Assembly (NCBI GenBank): GCA_030531435.1
Contig: JAUNNN010000024.1
Span: forward strand, 1 to 35,288
DNA length: 35,288 bases
Source: Lachnospiraceae bacterium
GTDB taxonomy: Bacteria > Bacillota > Clostridia > Lachnospirales > Lachnospiraceae
Reading direction: 5' to 3'
Both the position numbers and the translations under genes were made by a program. The notes beneath the pieces were generated by a model. It was not told where the DNA came from. It saw only the letters and a list, made by a program, of their open reading frames with translations, and made no database searches. Of the stretch, positions 24,851 through 32,940 are shown piece by piece (positions within the stretch are counted from its first letter, which is position 1; each line of letters starts with the position of its first letter).

Positions 24851-26986
24851 ATGAAAATGAGGACGAAACATATGAAAACGACAACAAAAATAGGGAAATA
24901 TATTGTACTTACATTTTTGACTGTTATCTTATCCATTATTCCTAAACACAATGTTTATGCAGAAGAAGTAAACGAGACAGTTGTAAAGGTTGGATATTAT
25001 GAAAATGAGAACTTCCAGGAAGGTGCATCTGAAGGTGCGGTAAAATCTGGATATTCCTACGAATATCTTCAGAAGATTGCAACTTATACTGGCTGGAAAT
25101 ACGAATATGTATACGGTTCATGGTCTGAAATGTATGATGCATTTATCAATGGTGATATTGATTTGCTTGCAGGGCTTGGATATTCGGAAGAACGTTTGGA
25201 AATCATGAATTATCCAAATTATCCAATGGGATATGAAAGCTATTATCTTTATATACGTGGAGATGATTCAGAGATTACAGTTGATCCATCAACGTTAAAT
25301 GGTAAGAAAATTGGAACTATTTCAGGACTTATGGAAAAAGCAATCCATGAATGGATGGAGAAAAATAATGTAGATGCTCAAGTTATCATTTATGACGATG
25401 TAACTGATAGAGATCAAGCTTTAAACAATGGAGAAATAGATGCCTTAATAGGAGAGGGAGCTTCTGTAGGCTCTAAGATGAACATCGTTTCTTTGCTTAA
25501 AATTAAAAATGTAGATATGTATATGTGCGTGGCAAAGGAAAGAACGGATTTGTTACGTGATTTGAATATGGCCCAGGAATATATTGATAGTAAGGAACCA
25601 TATTATATAAATGATTTATCTAAAAAACATTTCAGTAAAAATGCTATAAGTGTACAGGTGTCAGCTGAAGAGACTGCATGGCTTGAATCTCATAATTATA
25701 CAATTGCGATAGGTTACATGGACAATTTCTTACCTTATTGTGGGACGGATGAAAATGGAAATGCAACGGGAATTATGGTGGATGTAATTAATGAAGCCTT
25801 TTCTAATATTAAATCCGAAAAACCAATACAGTTTGAATATCGTCCATATAATAATACAGAAGAAATGATTCAGGCTATACATTCTCATGAAATAGAGATA
25901 CTGTTCCCAATATCTGATGATATTTATTTTATGGAACAAAATAGTCTATATCATTCAGTTGATGTCATTAAAACAGCCATGAATTTAGTATATATGGGAG
26001 ACCCGGCCAACGCAGAGCAGGGTATTATTGCTATAAATAAAAATAATCAAATCCAGTATAACTATATAGCTAATTATCTTCCTGATAATGAGGTGATGTT
26101 TTTTGATTCAGTAGATGAATGTCTTGATGCCGTTGTTGAAGGAAAAGCAAATGGAGCAATTCTTAGTGGACTAAGAGCAAGTACTTTGCTGAAACAAAGA
26201 TATTACTCTGATTTATCCTATATCGAATTACCACATGATACTGTAAAGTGCTTTGGAGTAAGTACTGCTCATAAAGGTATCTTACCTTTACTCAACCAAG
26301 CGCTTAACTCTATTGAAGAAAACAGTGCCGTTGATTATACCTTTAAATATGCAGACTATGAAGAAGATTACAGCATTACAGAGTTTATCAGAAGACATAA
26401 AACGCAGGTTGCATTTGCTATTATGCTATTAGCTATTGTCGTTGTTATTGTTATCGCAAATGATAGAGTGAAAACACAAAAGCGTAATCTCTACTATGAA
26501 TTTGCTTATAAAGATGGACTGACAAAGCTATTAAACAGACGTGCATACGAAGAGGAACTTGAAAAACTAAATCGTTCAATCCCAGAAAAACTGATTTGCG
26601 TATCTATGGATTTGACAAGACTTAAGTTTGTAAATGATACGTACGGACACGCTGCAGGAGACGAGCTGATTAGTGAAGCTGGTAGATTAATTACAGAAAG
26701 TTTTGGCAAGTACGGTAAAATATTCCGAACTGGTGGCGATGAGTATTATGGACTTTTACAGGCTGATATTTCAGAATTCGAAGCAGCCCAAAAGCATCTT
26801 GATGAACTTTGTGAAAACTGGAAAGGTGTTTATAGTAGTAATCTAAAAATTGCTGTAGGTGCTGCAACTCCAAAGGATGTAGAAAGCAAGCAGATAATCG
26901 AAATATGTAAGTATGCTGATAAATGTATGTATCAAGCAAAATCAGATTGGTATAAGAGTTCTGGAATCAATAGACGAGTAAATTAA
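24851..26986 (+). CDS. Diguanylate cyclase with two SBP_bac_3-like sensor domains
   Basis: A 711-aa membrane receptor. A signal/anchor (18-36) leads to two solute-binding-type domains, about 44-255 and 280-505, each with the SBP_bac_3 pattern (AVKSGYSYEYLQKIA, MYDAFINGDIDLLAG; then ATGIMVDVINEAF). A membrane helix (about 520-537) connects to a GGDEF domain (550-700) with DGLTKLLNRRAYEE, Asp587 and GGDEY (628-632). GGDEY keeps the catalytic residues, so it should make c-di-GMP from GTP. No RxxD inhibitory site precedes it. It would sense amino-acid-like ligands outside the cell. It is first in an operon with a pilin-like gene and a degenerate GGDEF gene. Confidence 0.92.
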   Translation: MKMRTKHMKTTTKIGKYIVLTFLTVILSIIPKHNVYAEEVNETVVKVGYYENENFQEGASEGAVKSGYSYEYLQKIATYTGWKYEYVYGSWSEMYDAFINGDIDLLAGLGYSEERLEIMNYPNYPMGYESYYLYIRGDDSEITVDPSTLNGKKIGTISGLMEKAIHEWMEKNNVDAQVIIYDDVTDRDQALNNGEIDALIGEGASVGSKMNIVSLLKIKNVDMYMCVAKERTDLLRDLNMAQEYIDSKEPYYINDLSKKHFSKNAISVQVSAEETAWLESHNYTIAIGYMDNFLPYCGTDENGNATGIMVDVINEAFSNIKSEKPIQFEYRPYNNTEEMIQAIHSHEIEILFPISDDIYFMEQNSLYHSVDVIKTAMNLVYMGDPANAEQGIIAINKNNQIQYNYIANYLPDNEVMFFDSVDECLDAVVEGKANGAILSGLRASTLLKQRYYSDLSYIELPHDTVKCFGVSTAHKGILPLLNQALNSIEENSAVDYTFKYADYEEDYSITEFIRRHKTQVAFAIMLLAIVVVIVIANDRVKTQKRNLYYEFAYKDGLTKLLNRRAYEEELEKLNRSIPEKLICVSMDLTRLKFVNDTYGHAAGDELISEAGRLITESFGKYGKIFRTGGDEYYGLLQADISEFEAAQKHLDELCENWKGVYSSNLKIAVGAATPKDVESKQIIEICKYADKCMYQAKSDWYKSSGINRRVN

Positions 26987-27014
26987 AAAATAAACGGACA
27001 TGAGGTCACAAATT

Positions 27015-27626
27015 ATGACTAAAAAATTTGATAACAAAGGTTTATCATTGATAGAGCTAATTGTGGCAATTGCTATTATGGCAATACTAGTGGGTGTAAT
27101 TGCTCCTCAAATGGTAAAATATATTGAAAGGGCGAAACAGGTCAAGATAGAAAAAGAGGCCAGTGAGTTCATTAGATCGGCACAAATTGCATTTGTAGAT
27201 GTAGCTGCCCAGGGAAAGAGCCCTGAGAGCGATTCTGTAAAGAACAGAACCGAAACTTCAAGCCCTTATTACAAAAATGGTACAAAATACGGAAATCTAA
27301 CAAACTGGACAGTACATAACGGGGTAGTTGCAGGCGCAACTAATGGCCCATTTGCAGATGAATTCTTTTCATTACTAGGCATATCATATGGAAAGGAATG
27401 GAAAAGCGGAAAATCTTCGATTCCAATTTCAGAAAATCAACCAAAGATAAACCCAGCAGGGTCTATGACAAAAGAATGTATCTTTCAGGTTTTCTACGAT
27501 ATAGATGGAAACATGGTTGTTGAATATAGCAGGGAAGGCTATTTTGTAAGAATGGAAAATTCTCTTTTAGTAGAATCTATTAGACTTAAGAATGATAGAG
27601 AGAAGCATTTCACATCTTGGCAATAA
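27015..27626 (+). CDS. Type IV pilin-like protein
   Basis: A 203-aa protein with a class III prepilin signal: short basic leader MTKKFDNKG then LSLIELIVAIAIMAILVGVIAP, cut after Gly9, with Glu at mature position 5 and a 20-residue hydrophobic helix. The rest (40-203) is a globular pilin domain. It would be cleaved by a prepilin peptidase and assembled by a type IV pilus or pseudopilus machine, none of which lies in the window. ATG 27015 is chosen because GAGG sits 9 bases upstream; the in-frame ATG at 27000 overlaps that site. It lies between two GGDEF-type membrane genes 28 and 18 bases away. Confidence 0.9.
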   Translation: MTKKFDNKGLSLIELIVAIAIMAILVGVIAPQMVKYIERAKQVKIEKEASEFIRSAQIAFVDVAAQGKSPESDSVKNRTETSSPYYKNGTKYGNLTNWTVHNGVVAGATNGPFADEFFSLLGISYGKEWKSGKSSIPISENQPKINPAGSMTKECIFQVFYDIDGNMVVEYSREGYFVRMENSLLVESIRLKNDREKHFTSWQ

Positions 27627-27644
27627 AGAAGGGCGGATATAAAG

Positions 27645-29006
27645 TTGGAAAACAAAGAAATCGTGATTAAAGGAAAAGGAATAAAGGTAAACATTTTATC
27701 CGGCATTTTTATAGCTATAGGTGTAATTACAATGATTGCCTCTATTTTTGTGATTAAAAAGATATATGTTACGTATGATGAAATGACGAATTCTTATCAG
27801 AACGTTGAGGTACAAAGGGAAGCTGCCGAGAGTTTTCAAGAAGCATCTGACTATTTAACAGACCAGTCAAGACGATTTGTTGTAACTGGTGATGTGAAGA
27901 ATACAGAAAACTATTTTGAAGAAATAAACGATACAAAACGAAGAGAAGCAGCCATTGATGTGATTGAGAATTCACATATGCTAAATCTAGAGTGTGAACT
28001 TTTATACAATGCGATGGAGTTATCAGAAAGCCTTGCCAAGCAGGAAATACATGCAATGAAACTATCTGCAGTGGCAATGAAGCTTGATGAATCCAAGCTT
28101 CCAGATGAAATCGCATCTTATGAATTGTCAGGCGACGAGCTAAATCTTAACAGTACTGAACAGCAGAATCTAGCAATACATTTACTATATAATAGTGAAT
28201 ACGAGGATTATAAAAACAGAATTAACTGGGATATAAACAATGCAATTACATTAATCAAGGATGAATCTGGCACTCGTTATCGCGAAAATGAGTCAAGCCT
28301 AATTATAGTGTTAAATATAGCAACATTGCTTATTTTTGTTATGTTTATTTTGCTCATGCTTATATTCATCTTTAACATACTTTTAGTAGTTAATCCTGCG
28401 AAGAAGTTTGTGGAATTGTTAGACAAAGGAGAAAAACTCCCAGAAATTGGAGGATATGAGTTTAGAAAATTTGCTAGAAGATATAATGATATTTACCGTT
28501 CAAACAAGAAAAACCGCGAGCTTTTGAGGGAGCAGGGAGAGGTAGATGATTTAACTGGAACACTGAAGGCTGGTACTTTGGAGCTTGTCCGTCATAACCT
28601 AACTCAGACTAATGAATCGTTAGGAATTATGCTAATTGATATAGACAATTTCAGATCTATCAAGGAAGCTAACGGATACGATATGGCAGACAAGGTAGTA
28701 GCAAAAGTCGCAAACTTGTTTATTACTTCTTTTAAGCGCAGTGATTACATTATTCGTACTAGTCAGGATGAATTTGAAATCTTTCTTCTTCGAATGCAAC
28801 AGCAAGATTCAAATATGCTAATAGAACGAATTGATGAAATCAACAGGAAATTGAAGGATACATCCGATGGTGTAATGGAGGCATCTGTTAGTGTGGGGGT
28901 TTCGTTCTCTGAAAATGGATATACTGTTGAAGCCGAGAGAAAAGCAGATATGGCATTGAACTCTGTAAAGGAAAATGGTAGAGGCGCCTGTAAAATATCC
29001 TTATAA
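27645..29006 (+). CDS. Membrane protein with degenerate GGDEF domain
   Basis: A 453-aa protein with two membrane helices (about 15-38 and 218-249), an outer helical bundle (40-215) like the four-helix sensors of chemoreceptors, and a C-terminal GGDEF-type fold (about 298-453; DDLTGTLKAGTLE, LIDIDNFRSIKEANGYDMAD). The signature is SQDEF (373-377) instead of GGDEF, losing the glycines that shape the GTP loop, and the RxxD inhibitory-site position reads KRSD (364-367). It is therefore probably not a cyclase but a GTP or c-di-GMP sensing partner. It starts with TTG after GGGCGGA and is last in the operon ending at 29045-29078. Confidence 0.85.
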   Translation: MENKEIVIKGKGIKVNILSGIFIAIGVITMIASIFVIKKIYVTYDEMTNSYQNVEVQREAAESFQEASDYLTDQSRRFVVTGDVKNTENYFEEINDTKRREAAIDVIENSHMLNLECELLYNAMELSESLAKQEIHAMKLSAVAMKLDESKLPDEIASYELSGDELNLNSTEQQNLAIHLLYNSEYEDYKNRINWDINNAITLIKDESGTRYRENESSLIIVLNIATLLIFVMFILLMLIFIFNILLVVNPAKKFVELLDKGEKLPEIGGYEFRKFARRYNDIYRSNKKNRELLREQGEVDDLTGTLKAGTLELVRHNLTQTNESLGIMLIDIDNFRSIKEANGYDMADKVVAKVANLFITSFKRSDYIIRTSQDEFEIFLLRMQQQDSNMLIERIDEINRKLKDTSDGVMEASVSVGVSFSENGYTVEAERKADMALNSVKENGRGACKISL

Positions 29007-29044
29007 TAATGTTTTTTTACCAGAATTACAAAAGCAAAATACTC

Positions 29045-29078
29045 GCCCGTTTAGAAGCAATTCTAAGCGGGCTTTTTT
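29045..29078 (+). terminator. Rho-independent terminator of the GGDEF-pilin operon
   Basis: A 12-bp stem (29045-29056 with 29061-29072, one G-U), a GCAA tetraloop and a six-T tail (29073-29078). A very strong intrinsic terminator, 39 bases after the last stop codon of the operon. Confidence 0.95.
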
Positions 29079-29107
29079 AGAAGAATCATGACGTATTGAG
29101 ATTAAAG

Positions 29108-29173
29108 TATAATATATTCATTCACGTAGTTGTGCGTATTTGTTAAACAATTATGCTGTGGTTGTGATAAAAT
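29108..29173 (+). promoter_or_regulatory. Promoter region of the SpoIIE-type phosphatase gene
   Basis: Two candidate -10 boxes are seen: TATAAT at 29108-29113 without a good -35, and an extended -10 TGATAAAAT (TAAAAT at 29168-29173). The inverted repeat TTGTT-A-AACAA (29140-29150) lies at the -35 position of the second and could be an operator. I cannot tell which is used. Confidence 0.4.
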
Positions 29174-29231
29174 AGGTCTATATGATTTCGTTTTATAAAC
29201 TTATTATGAAAAAATAAAAAATGGAGTGAAA

Positions 29232-31664
29232 ATGTACATTAAACTGATAGGAACTATTTTATTACCAACTTTATTTACTGTTAGTATATATGTTCTGAAT
29301 AAGAAAAAAGTCCTCAGTGGACTAAATACATATGTTAAGCAAGTTCTGATTGGAATAACTTTTGGTCTAATAGCTTGTGTTTTGGCGACTTTTGGTAGTA
29401 CGTCATCAGATGAGCTTATTAGGTTAAGTGATAGTGCAATATTATGCTCAGGGCTTATATTTGGTGGTCCTGCAGGTATTATTTCGGGAATAATCTGTAG
29501 CATATACTGCTACTTTGCATCATTTATAACGATACATGAATTTATCCGCACAGGCCTGATAGTGGGAAGCATAGTTGCAGGTGTATATGCTGCATTTGCA
29601 AGAAGATTTATGTTTGAAAATAAAATGCCTAGTTGGGTTATGGGGCTCTTTGTTGGAATAACAATGGAGGTCGTCCACTTTAATTTACTTTTTTCTGCAA
29701 ATGTAAATGATTTTAAGGATATCCTCAAGGTATTAAATGTTATTACAATACCTTCAATTGTTGCAAATGGAGTAGCAGTATGTATTCCGATACTCATAAT
29801 AACGGTTATTACTAAGGAACCATTGTTTATGAGGACTAAGAGTAAAGCCAGAATTTCACAGACTATTCAGGCGTGGCTTTTAGGTACAGTTCTTGTTGCA
29901 CTTATTTGTTCTTCATTATTTACATTTTCACTTCAGGCAATGATTGCAAATATGGATACAGAATCTATAATGTCAGACACAATCTCAGACGTTAAGAAAG
30001 ATATTATAGATGCTTCTGATGATAACTTACTAAAGATCACCGAAAGTATTGCAAGTGAAATCGTAGCTAATAATGTAACTGATTATAATGAGCTTGTTAA
30101 TATTGCTGACAGCTATAATGTTGATGAAATAAACAGAGTTAATAAGGCTGGCATAATATATGCAACAACAAATAATAATTACATGGGTTTCGATATGAGA
30201 CAAGGTGAACAGTCAGCCGAATTCATGTGTTTAATAGATGGGTTTAATAGAAAATATGTACAGAGACTAATGCCTCTTTCATACAATTCATCAATTAATA
30301 TGAAATATGCAGGTGTACGTTTAGGCGATGGAGGATTTGTACAGGTAGGATACAGCGAGTCTAGATTTTACAGTGATATTAAGGAGCGAATTGCCCTTTC
30401 TGCAGTTAACAGACATATAGGATCTAAGGGATATGTTGTAATTACAGATAACAAATTCGCATATCAAAGTTATCGTACGGACAGTGATATCCTTTACTTA
30501 AGTAATTCGTCAGGACCATCAATTTTTGGTGAAATGATTGAAGGTACAGAAGAGTACACTATTGTTAATGGGAATATACTCAATAGAGATGTATTCTGCA
30601 TGTATACAACAGCTGAAGGATATTACATCATTGGTGTATATCCAGCAGATGAAGCGTATTTCACTAGAAATGTAGCGCTTTACGCAAACGTCTTCACAGA
30701 GATTATTATTTTTGCTGTATTATTTGCAGTAATCTATATATTAATAAGGGTTATAGTAGTAAACAATATTTTCAAAGTTAATCAGTCCCTTGCTCAGATA
30801 ACAGGCGGAAACCTAGATACAGTTGTTGATGTTAGAAATAACGAAGAGTTTTCAATGTTGTCTAATGACATCAACAGTACTGTAGATACACTAAAAAAAT
30901 ACATAGCGGAGGCTGCATCACGAATAGATGCGGAATTACAATATGCTAAAGACATTCAAGCTTCAGCATTACCTCACATAGAACCGAACTTTGTTGGCAA
31001 AAATGAATATGAACTTTACGCATGCATGTTTACAGCAAAAGAGGTTGGTGGCGATTTCTATGATTTCTACTATGTAGATGACAATCATCTTGCGATTACT
31101 ATTGCAGATGTTTCTGGCAAAGGTATTCCAGCTGCGCTATTTATGATGACATCTAAAACGATGCTTAGAAATATGATAGAGTCTGGTATGTCAATTGAGG
31201 AGGCAATGACTTCTGCAAATGAAAGACTATGCGAGAATAACGATGCAAATATGTTCGTAACTGTGTGGGCAGCAATTATTGATCTTCAAACTGGGCTTAT
31301 GGAGTTTGGTAATGCAGGACATAACCATCCGGTAATACGAAAAAAGGATGGAAGCTACGAATTCCTTAAATCTAGACCAGGAATGGTTTTAGCGGGAGTG
31401 GGCGGTGTACATTATAGACGTAATGAATATAAGCTTGAAGCTGGAGATATTTTATTCCTCTATACAGATGGAGTCACAGAAGCGACAAATATAAATAATG
31501 AGTTGTTTGGTGATGATAAATTAATTGAATCATTAAATAATGCATATAAAGAGGACATTTCAATGGAAGAGGTGTGCAATTCAGTAAAGAAAGATGTGGA
31601 CTTATTTGTTGATGAAGCACCACAGTTTGATGATATAACCATGTTAGCTTATAAATTTAAATAG
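29232..31664 (+). CDS. SpoIIE-type serine phosphatase receptor (5TMR-LYT, HAMP)
   Basis: An 810-aa receptor. The N-terminal 190 residues form a multi-helix membrane sensor like 5TMR-LYT (LIFGGPAGIISG and LGIITG-like repeats). A helix at about 212-235 leads to an outer Cache-like domain (about 240-490), a second helix (about 495-518), a HAMP-like region, and a PP2C/SpoIIE phosphatase domain (about 590-808) with EVGGDFYDF, DVSGKGIPAALFM, GNAGHNHP, LYTDGVTEA and FDDITML. The Asp residues in GGDFYD, DVSGKG, TDG and DDIT are the metal ligands, so it should dephosphorylate phospho-Ser/Thr targets such as anti-anti-sigma factors. ATG 29232 is used; an upstream GTG at 29226 overlaps the GGAG. No anti-sigma gene is nearby. 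Confidence 0.9.
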   Translation: MYIKLIGTILLPTLFTVSIYVLNKKKVLSGLNTYVKQVLIGITFGLIACVLATFGSTSSDELIRLSDSAILCSGLIFGGPAGIISGIICSIYCYFASFITIHEFIRTGLIVGSIVAGVYAAFARRFMFENKMPSWVMGLFVGITMEVVHFNLLFSANVNDFKDILKVLNVITIPSIVANGVAVCIPILIITVITKEPLFMRTKSKARISQTIQAWLLGTVLVALICSSLFTFSLQAMIANMDTESIMSDTISDVKKDIIDASDDNLLKITESIASEIVANNVTDYNELVNIADSYNVDEINRVNKAGIIYATTNNNYMGFDMRQGEQSAEFMCLIDGFNRKYVQRLMPLSYNSSINMKYAGVRLGDGGFVQVGYSESRFYSDIKERIALSAVNRHIGSKGYVVITDNKFAYQSYRTDSDILYLSNSSGPSIFGEMIEGTEEYTIVNGNILNRDVFCMYTTAEGYYIIGVYPADEAYFTRNVALYANVFTEIIIFAVLFAVIYILIRVIVVNNIFKVNQSLAQITGGNLDTVVDVRNNEEFSMLSNDINSTVDTLKKYIAEAASRIDAELQYAKDIQASALPHIEPNFVGKNEYELYACMFTAKEVGGDFYDFYYVDDNHLAITIADVSGKGIPAALFMMTSKTMLRNMIESGMSIEEAMTSANERLCENNDANMFVTVWAAIIDLQTGLMEFGNAGHNHPVIRKKDGSYEFLKSRPGMVLAGVGGVHYRRNEYKLEAGDILFLYTDGVTEATNINNELFGDDKLIESLNNAYKEDISMEEVCNSVKKDVDLFVDEAPQFDDITMLAYKFK

Positions 31665-31699
31665 TGGATGTAAAATCATAATTTTCTAAAAAGTGCAAA

Positions 31700-31724
31700 A
31701 TAGGCCTATGTAAATTGCTAAACT
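31700..31724 (+). promoter_or_regulatory. Possible promoter with palindrome ATAGGCCTAT
   Basis: An extended -10, TGCTAAACT (TAAACT at 31719-31724), lies 9 bases after a perfect 10-bp palindrome, ATAGGCCTAT (31700-31709). There is no -35. If used, transcription would begin near 31731 and run through the hairpin at 31746-31790. Confidence 0.3.
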
Positions 31725-31745
31725 ATTCATATATTTATTGAATGT

Positions 31746-31790
31746 AAAGCTGTATGATTCTTTCATAAGGAAAGATAATACAGCTTTTTT
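31746..31790 (+). terminator. Terminator or attenuator hairpin upstream of a small gene
   Basis: A 10-bp stem (AAAGCTGTAT with ATACAGCTTT) extended by about five more pairs across an internal loop, with an ATAA loop and a run of T (31785-31790). It could simply end the SpoIIE gene 80 bases upstream. It also stops only four bases before the GGAGGT of the next gene, where a hairpin could act as an attenuator. Confidence 0.7.
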
Positions 31791-31805
31791 ATTGGAGGTA
31801 TTGAT

Positions 31806-32036
31806 ATGATTACATTAATTCTAACTTTTGCGTTTATATATTTTGTTATGTGGCTTGTTATTAAAGTGATAGGTTTAGTTTTTAAGATTGCTTTATTCCC
31901 AGTTAAACTGGCATTCAGTCTCTTATTTGCTATTATTGGGTATGTAGTATTCCCAGCACTTATTATTTTCTTCGTATTACCACTTATAGTTGTAATAATT
32001 GGTGCTTTAACCTGCAAGGCAGTATGCAGAATATGA
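31806..32036 (+). CDS. Small hydrophobic membrane protein, 76 aa
   Basis: A 76-aa protein that is nearly all membrane helix: about residues 2-22, 27-48 and 50-70, with lysines at the helix ends. I do not recognise a family. GGAGGT lies 5 bases before the ATG. It is followed after 24 bases by a helical soluble gene, and the pair looks like a small operon behind an attenuator-like hairpin. Such small polytopic proteins often go with stress or phage-shock type partners, but nothing in the sequence proves that here. Confidence 0.75.
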   Translation: MITLILTFAFIYFVMWLVIKVIGLVFKIALFPVKLAFSLLFAIIGYVVFPALIIFFVLPLIVVIIGALTCKAVCRI

Positions 32037-32060
32037 TAACTGGTAAGGTTGGTGGTAACT

Positions 32061-32480
32061 ATGAATAAAGATATGACAGTAGAAATATATGAAGCTATTG
32101 ATGCAGGTGAAAGAGCTCTTAGGAGTCTTAAAGAGGCTCAGCAATATCTTAACAGCGCCGGTAACTGGGGGCTGTTTGATATGTTTGGCGGTAACCTTAT
32201 AACAGGTCTTATGAAACATTCAAAAATAAGTAATGCTTCAAGAGCTATTGAAGATGCTAGATATGATTTAAGAAAGTTTCAAAAAGAGCTTGATGATGTT
32301 GATACTATAGTTCCTGATATAAATGTAGGCGATTTCCTTACTTTTGCAGACTTTTTCTGGGATGGTTTTGTAGCAGACATTTTAGTTCAGTCAAAAATCA
32401 GTAAAGGTAAAAAGCAGGTGGCGGAAGCTATTTCAAGAGTAAATGATATTCTCACACAGCTTAAAAGATATTATAGATAA
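32061..32480 (+). CDS. Conserved-looking helical protein with GNWGLFDMFGG motif
   Basis: A 139-aa soluble, helix-rich protein. The motif GNWGLFDMFGGNLITGLMKHSK (two short parts GNWGLFDMFGG and ITGLMKHSK) and the related later part DFFWDGFVADILVQSKISK look like two copies of one pattern: a hydrophobic turn followed by an S-K-I-S-x-A/G helix. I recall similar uncharacterised proteins in Firmicutes, but I cannot name a family. ATG 32061 is preferred over a TTG at 32049 because GGTGG (32051-32055) precedes it. It probably acts with the small membrane protein encoded just upstream. Confidence 0.78.
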   Translation: MNKDMTVEIYEAIDAGERALRSLKEAQQYLNSAGNWGLFDMFGGNLITGLMKHSKISNASRAIEDARYDLRKFQKELDDVDTIVPDINVGDFLTFADFFWDGFVADILVQSKISKGKKQVAEAISRVNDILTQLKRYYR

Positions 32481-32610
32481 TTGTGTCGCCATTTAACGTA
32501 TTTCGTTGTAAAATGCTCTTATACTGATTCTCTAGGAGACATATAATATTTTACATATTTTAGACCGATATCATTATTAGTGTATAAATACAGGTTGGGG
32601 AGCCTGTTTT

Positions 32611-32652
32611 ATGATGTTAGAGCTTATAATAATACTTTTTGAGGGAGGTTAG
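32611..32652 (+). CDS. Possible 13-residue hydrophobic leader peptide
   Basis: ATG 32611 has GGGGAG 8 bases upstream, an ideal ribosome site, and encodes MMLELIIILFEGG. Its TAG ends at 32652, inside the stretch between GGGAGG (32643-32648) and the ATG of the next gene, so translation would run over the next ribosome binding site. It may be a leader ORF that couples or hinders translation of the 73-aa protein. The gap 32481-32610 holds only AT-rich sequence and a weak TAGACC/TATAAA promoter-like pair. Confidence 0.35.
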   Translation: MMLELIIILFEGG

Positions 32653-32657
32653 TGGCT

Positions 32658-32879
32658 ATGTTTAAGAAGTTTGCTGCATTTAAGGAAAGTTTAAAAAATG
32701 ATGTTACATTTAATAAGAAAGAATATATTCTTACACTTACTGTATGTATATTGGGTGGAATATTATTCGGTATGATTATTACTCCTAAAAAGGCACTTAC
32801 TATTGGCAGTTTTAATGGTAATGGTTGGGAGCCAAAAGAGCTAGAAGATATGAAGGCAGAAGAAGACGATGATAAATAG
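32658..32879 (+). CDS. Small single-pass membrane protein, 73 aa
   Basis: A 73-aa protein with a basic soluble N-terminus (1-22), one membrane helix (about 24-42) and an outer tail that is acidic at its end (DDDK). No family recognised. ATG 32658 is preferred over an in-frame GTG at 32652 because GGGAGG lies 9 bases upstream. It comes 68 bases before the SulP start and probably shares a transcript with it, so it could be a small subunit or regulator of that transporter. Confidence 0.75.
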   Translation: MFKKFAAFKESLKNDVTFNKKEYILTLTVCILGGILFGMIITPKKALTIGSFNGNGWEPKELEDMKAEEDDDK

Positions 32880-32940
32880 AGATGATATGCTTGAGCTTAC
32901 AGAATCAGATCGAGAAAATATTGATCACTGTTGTATCTGA
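32869..32940 (+). CDS. Possible 23-residue Cys-Cys leader peptide before SulP
   Basis: An ORF begins inside the end of the preceding gene (ATG 32869, overlapping its stop codon) and encodes 23 residues ending DHCCI. Its TGA (32938-32940) overlaps the GAGG (32939-32942) that is the likely ribosome site of the SulP transporter, so stopping at the two Cys codons (32929-32934) could change access to that site. Small Cys-codon leaders control sulfur genes in some bacteria (mycobacteria), which makes this plausible for a sulfate-type permease. It may also be a chance ORF; there is no good ribosome site before the ATG. Confidence 0.3.
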   Translation: MINRDDMLELTESDRENIDHCCI

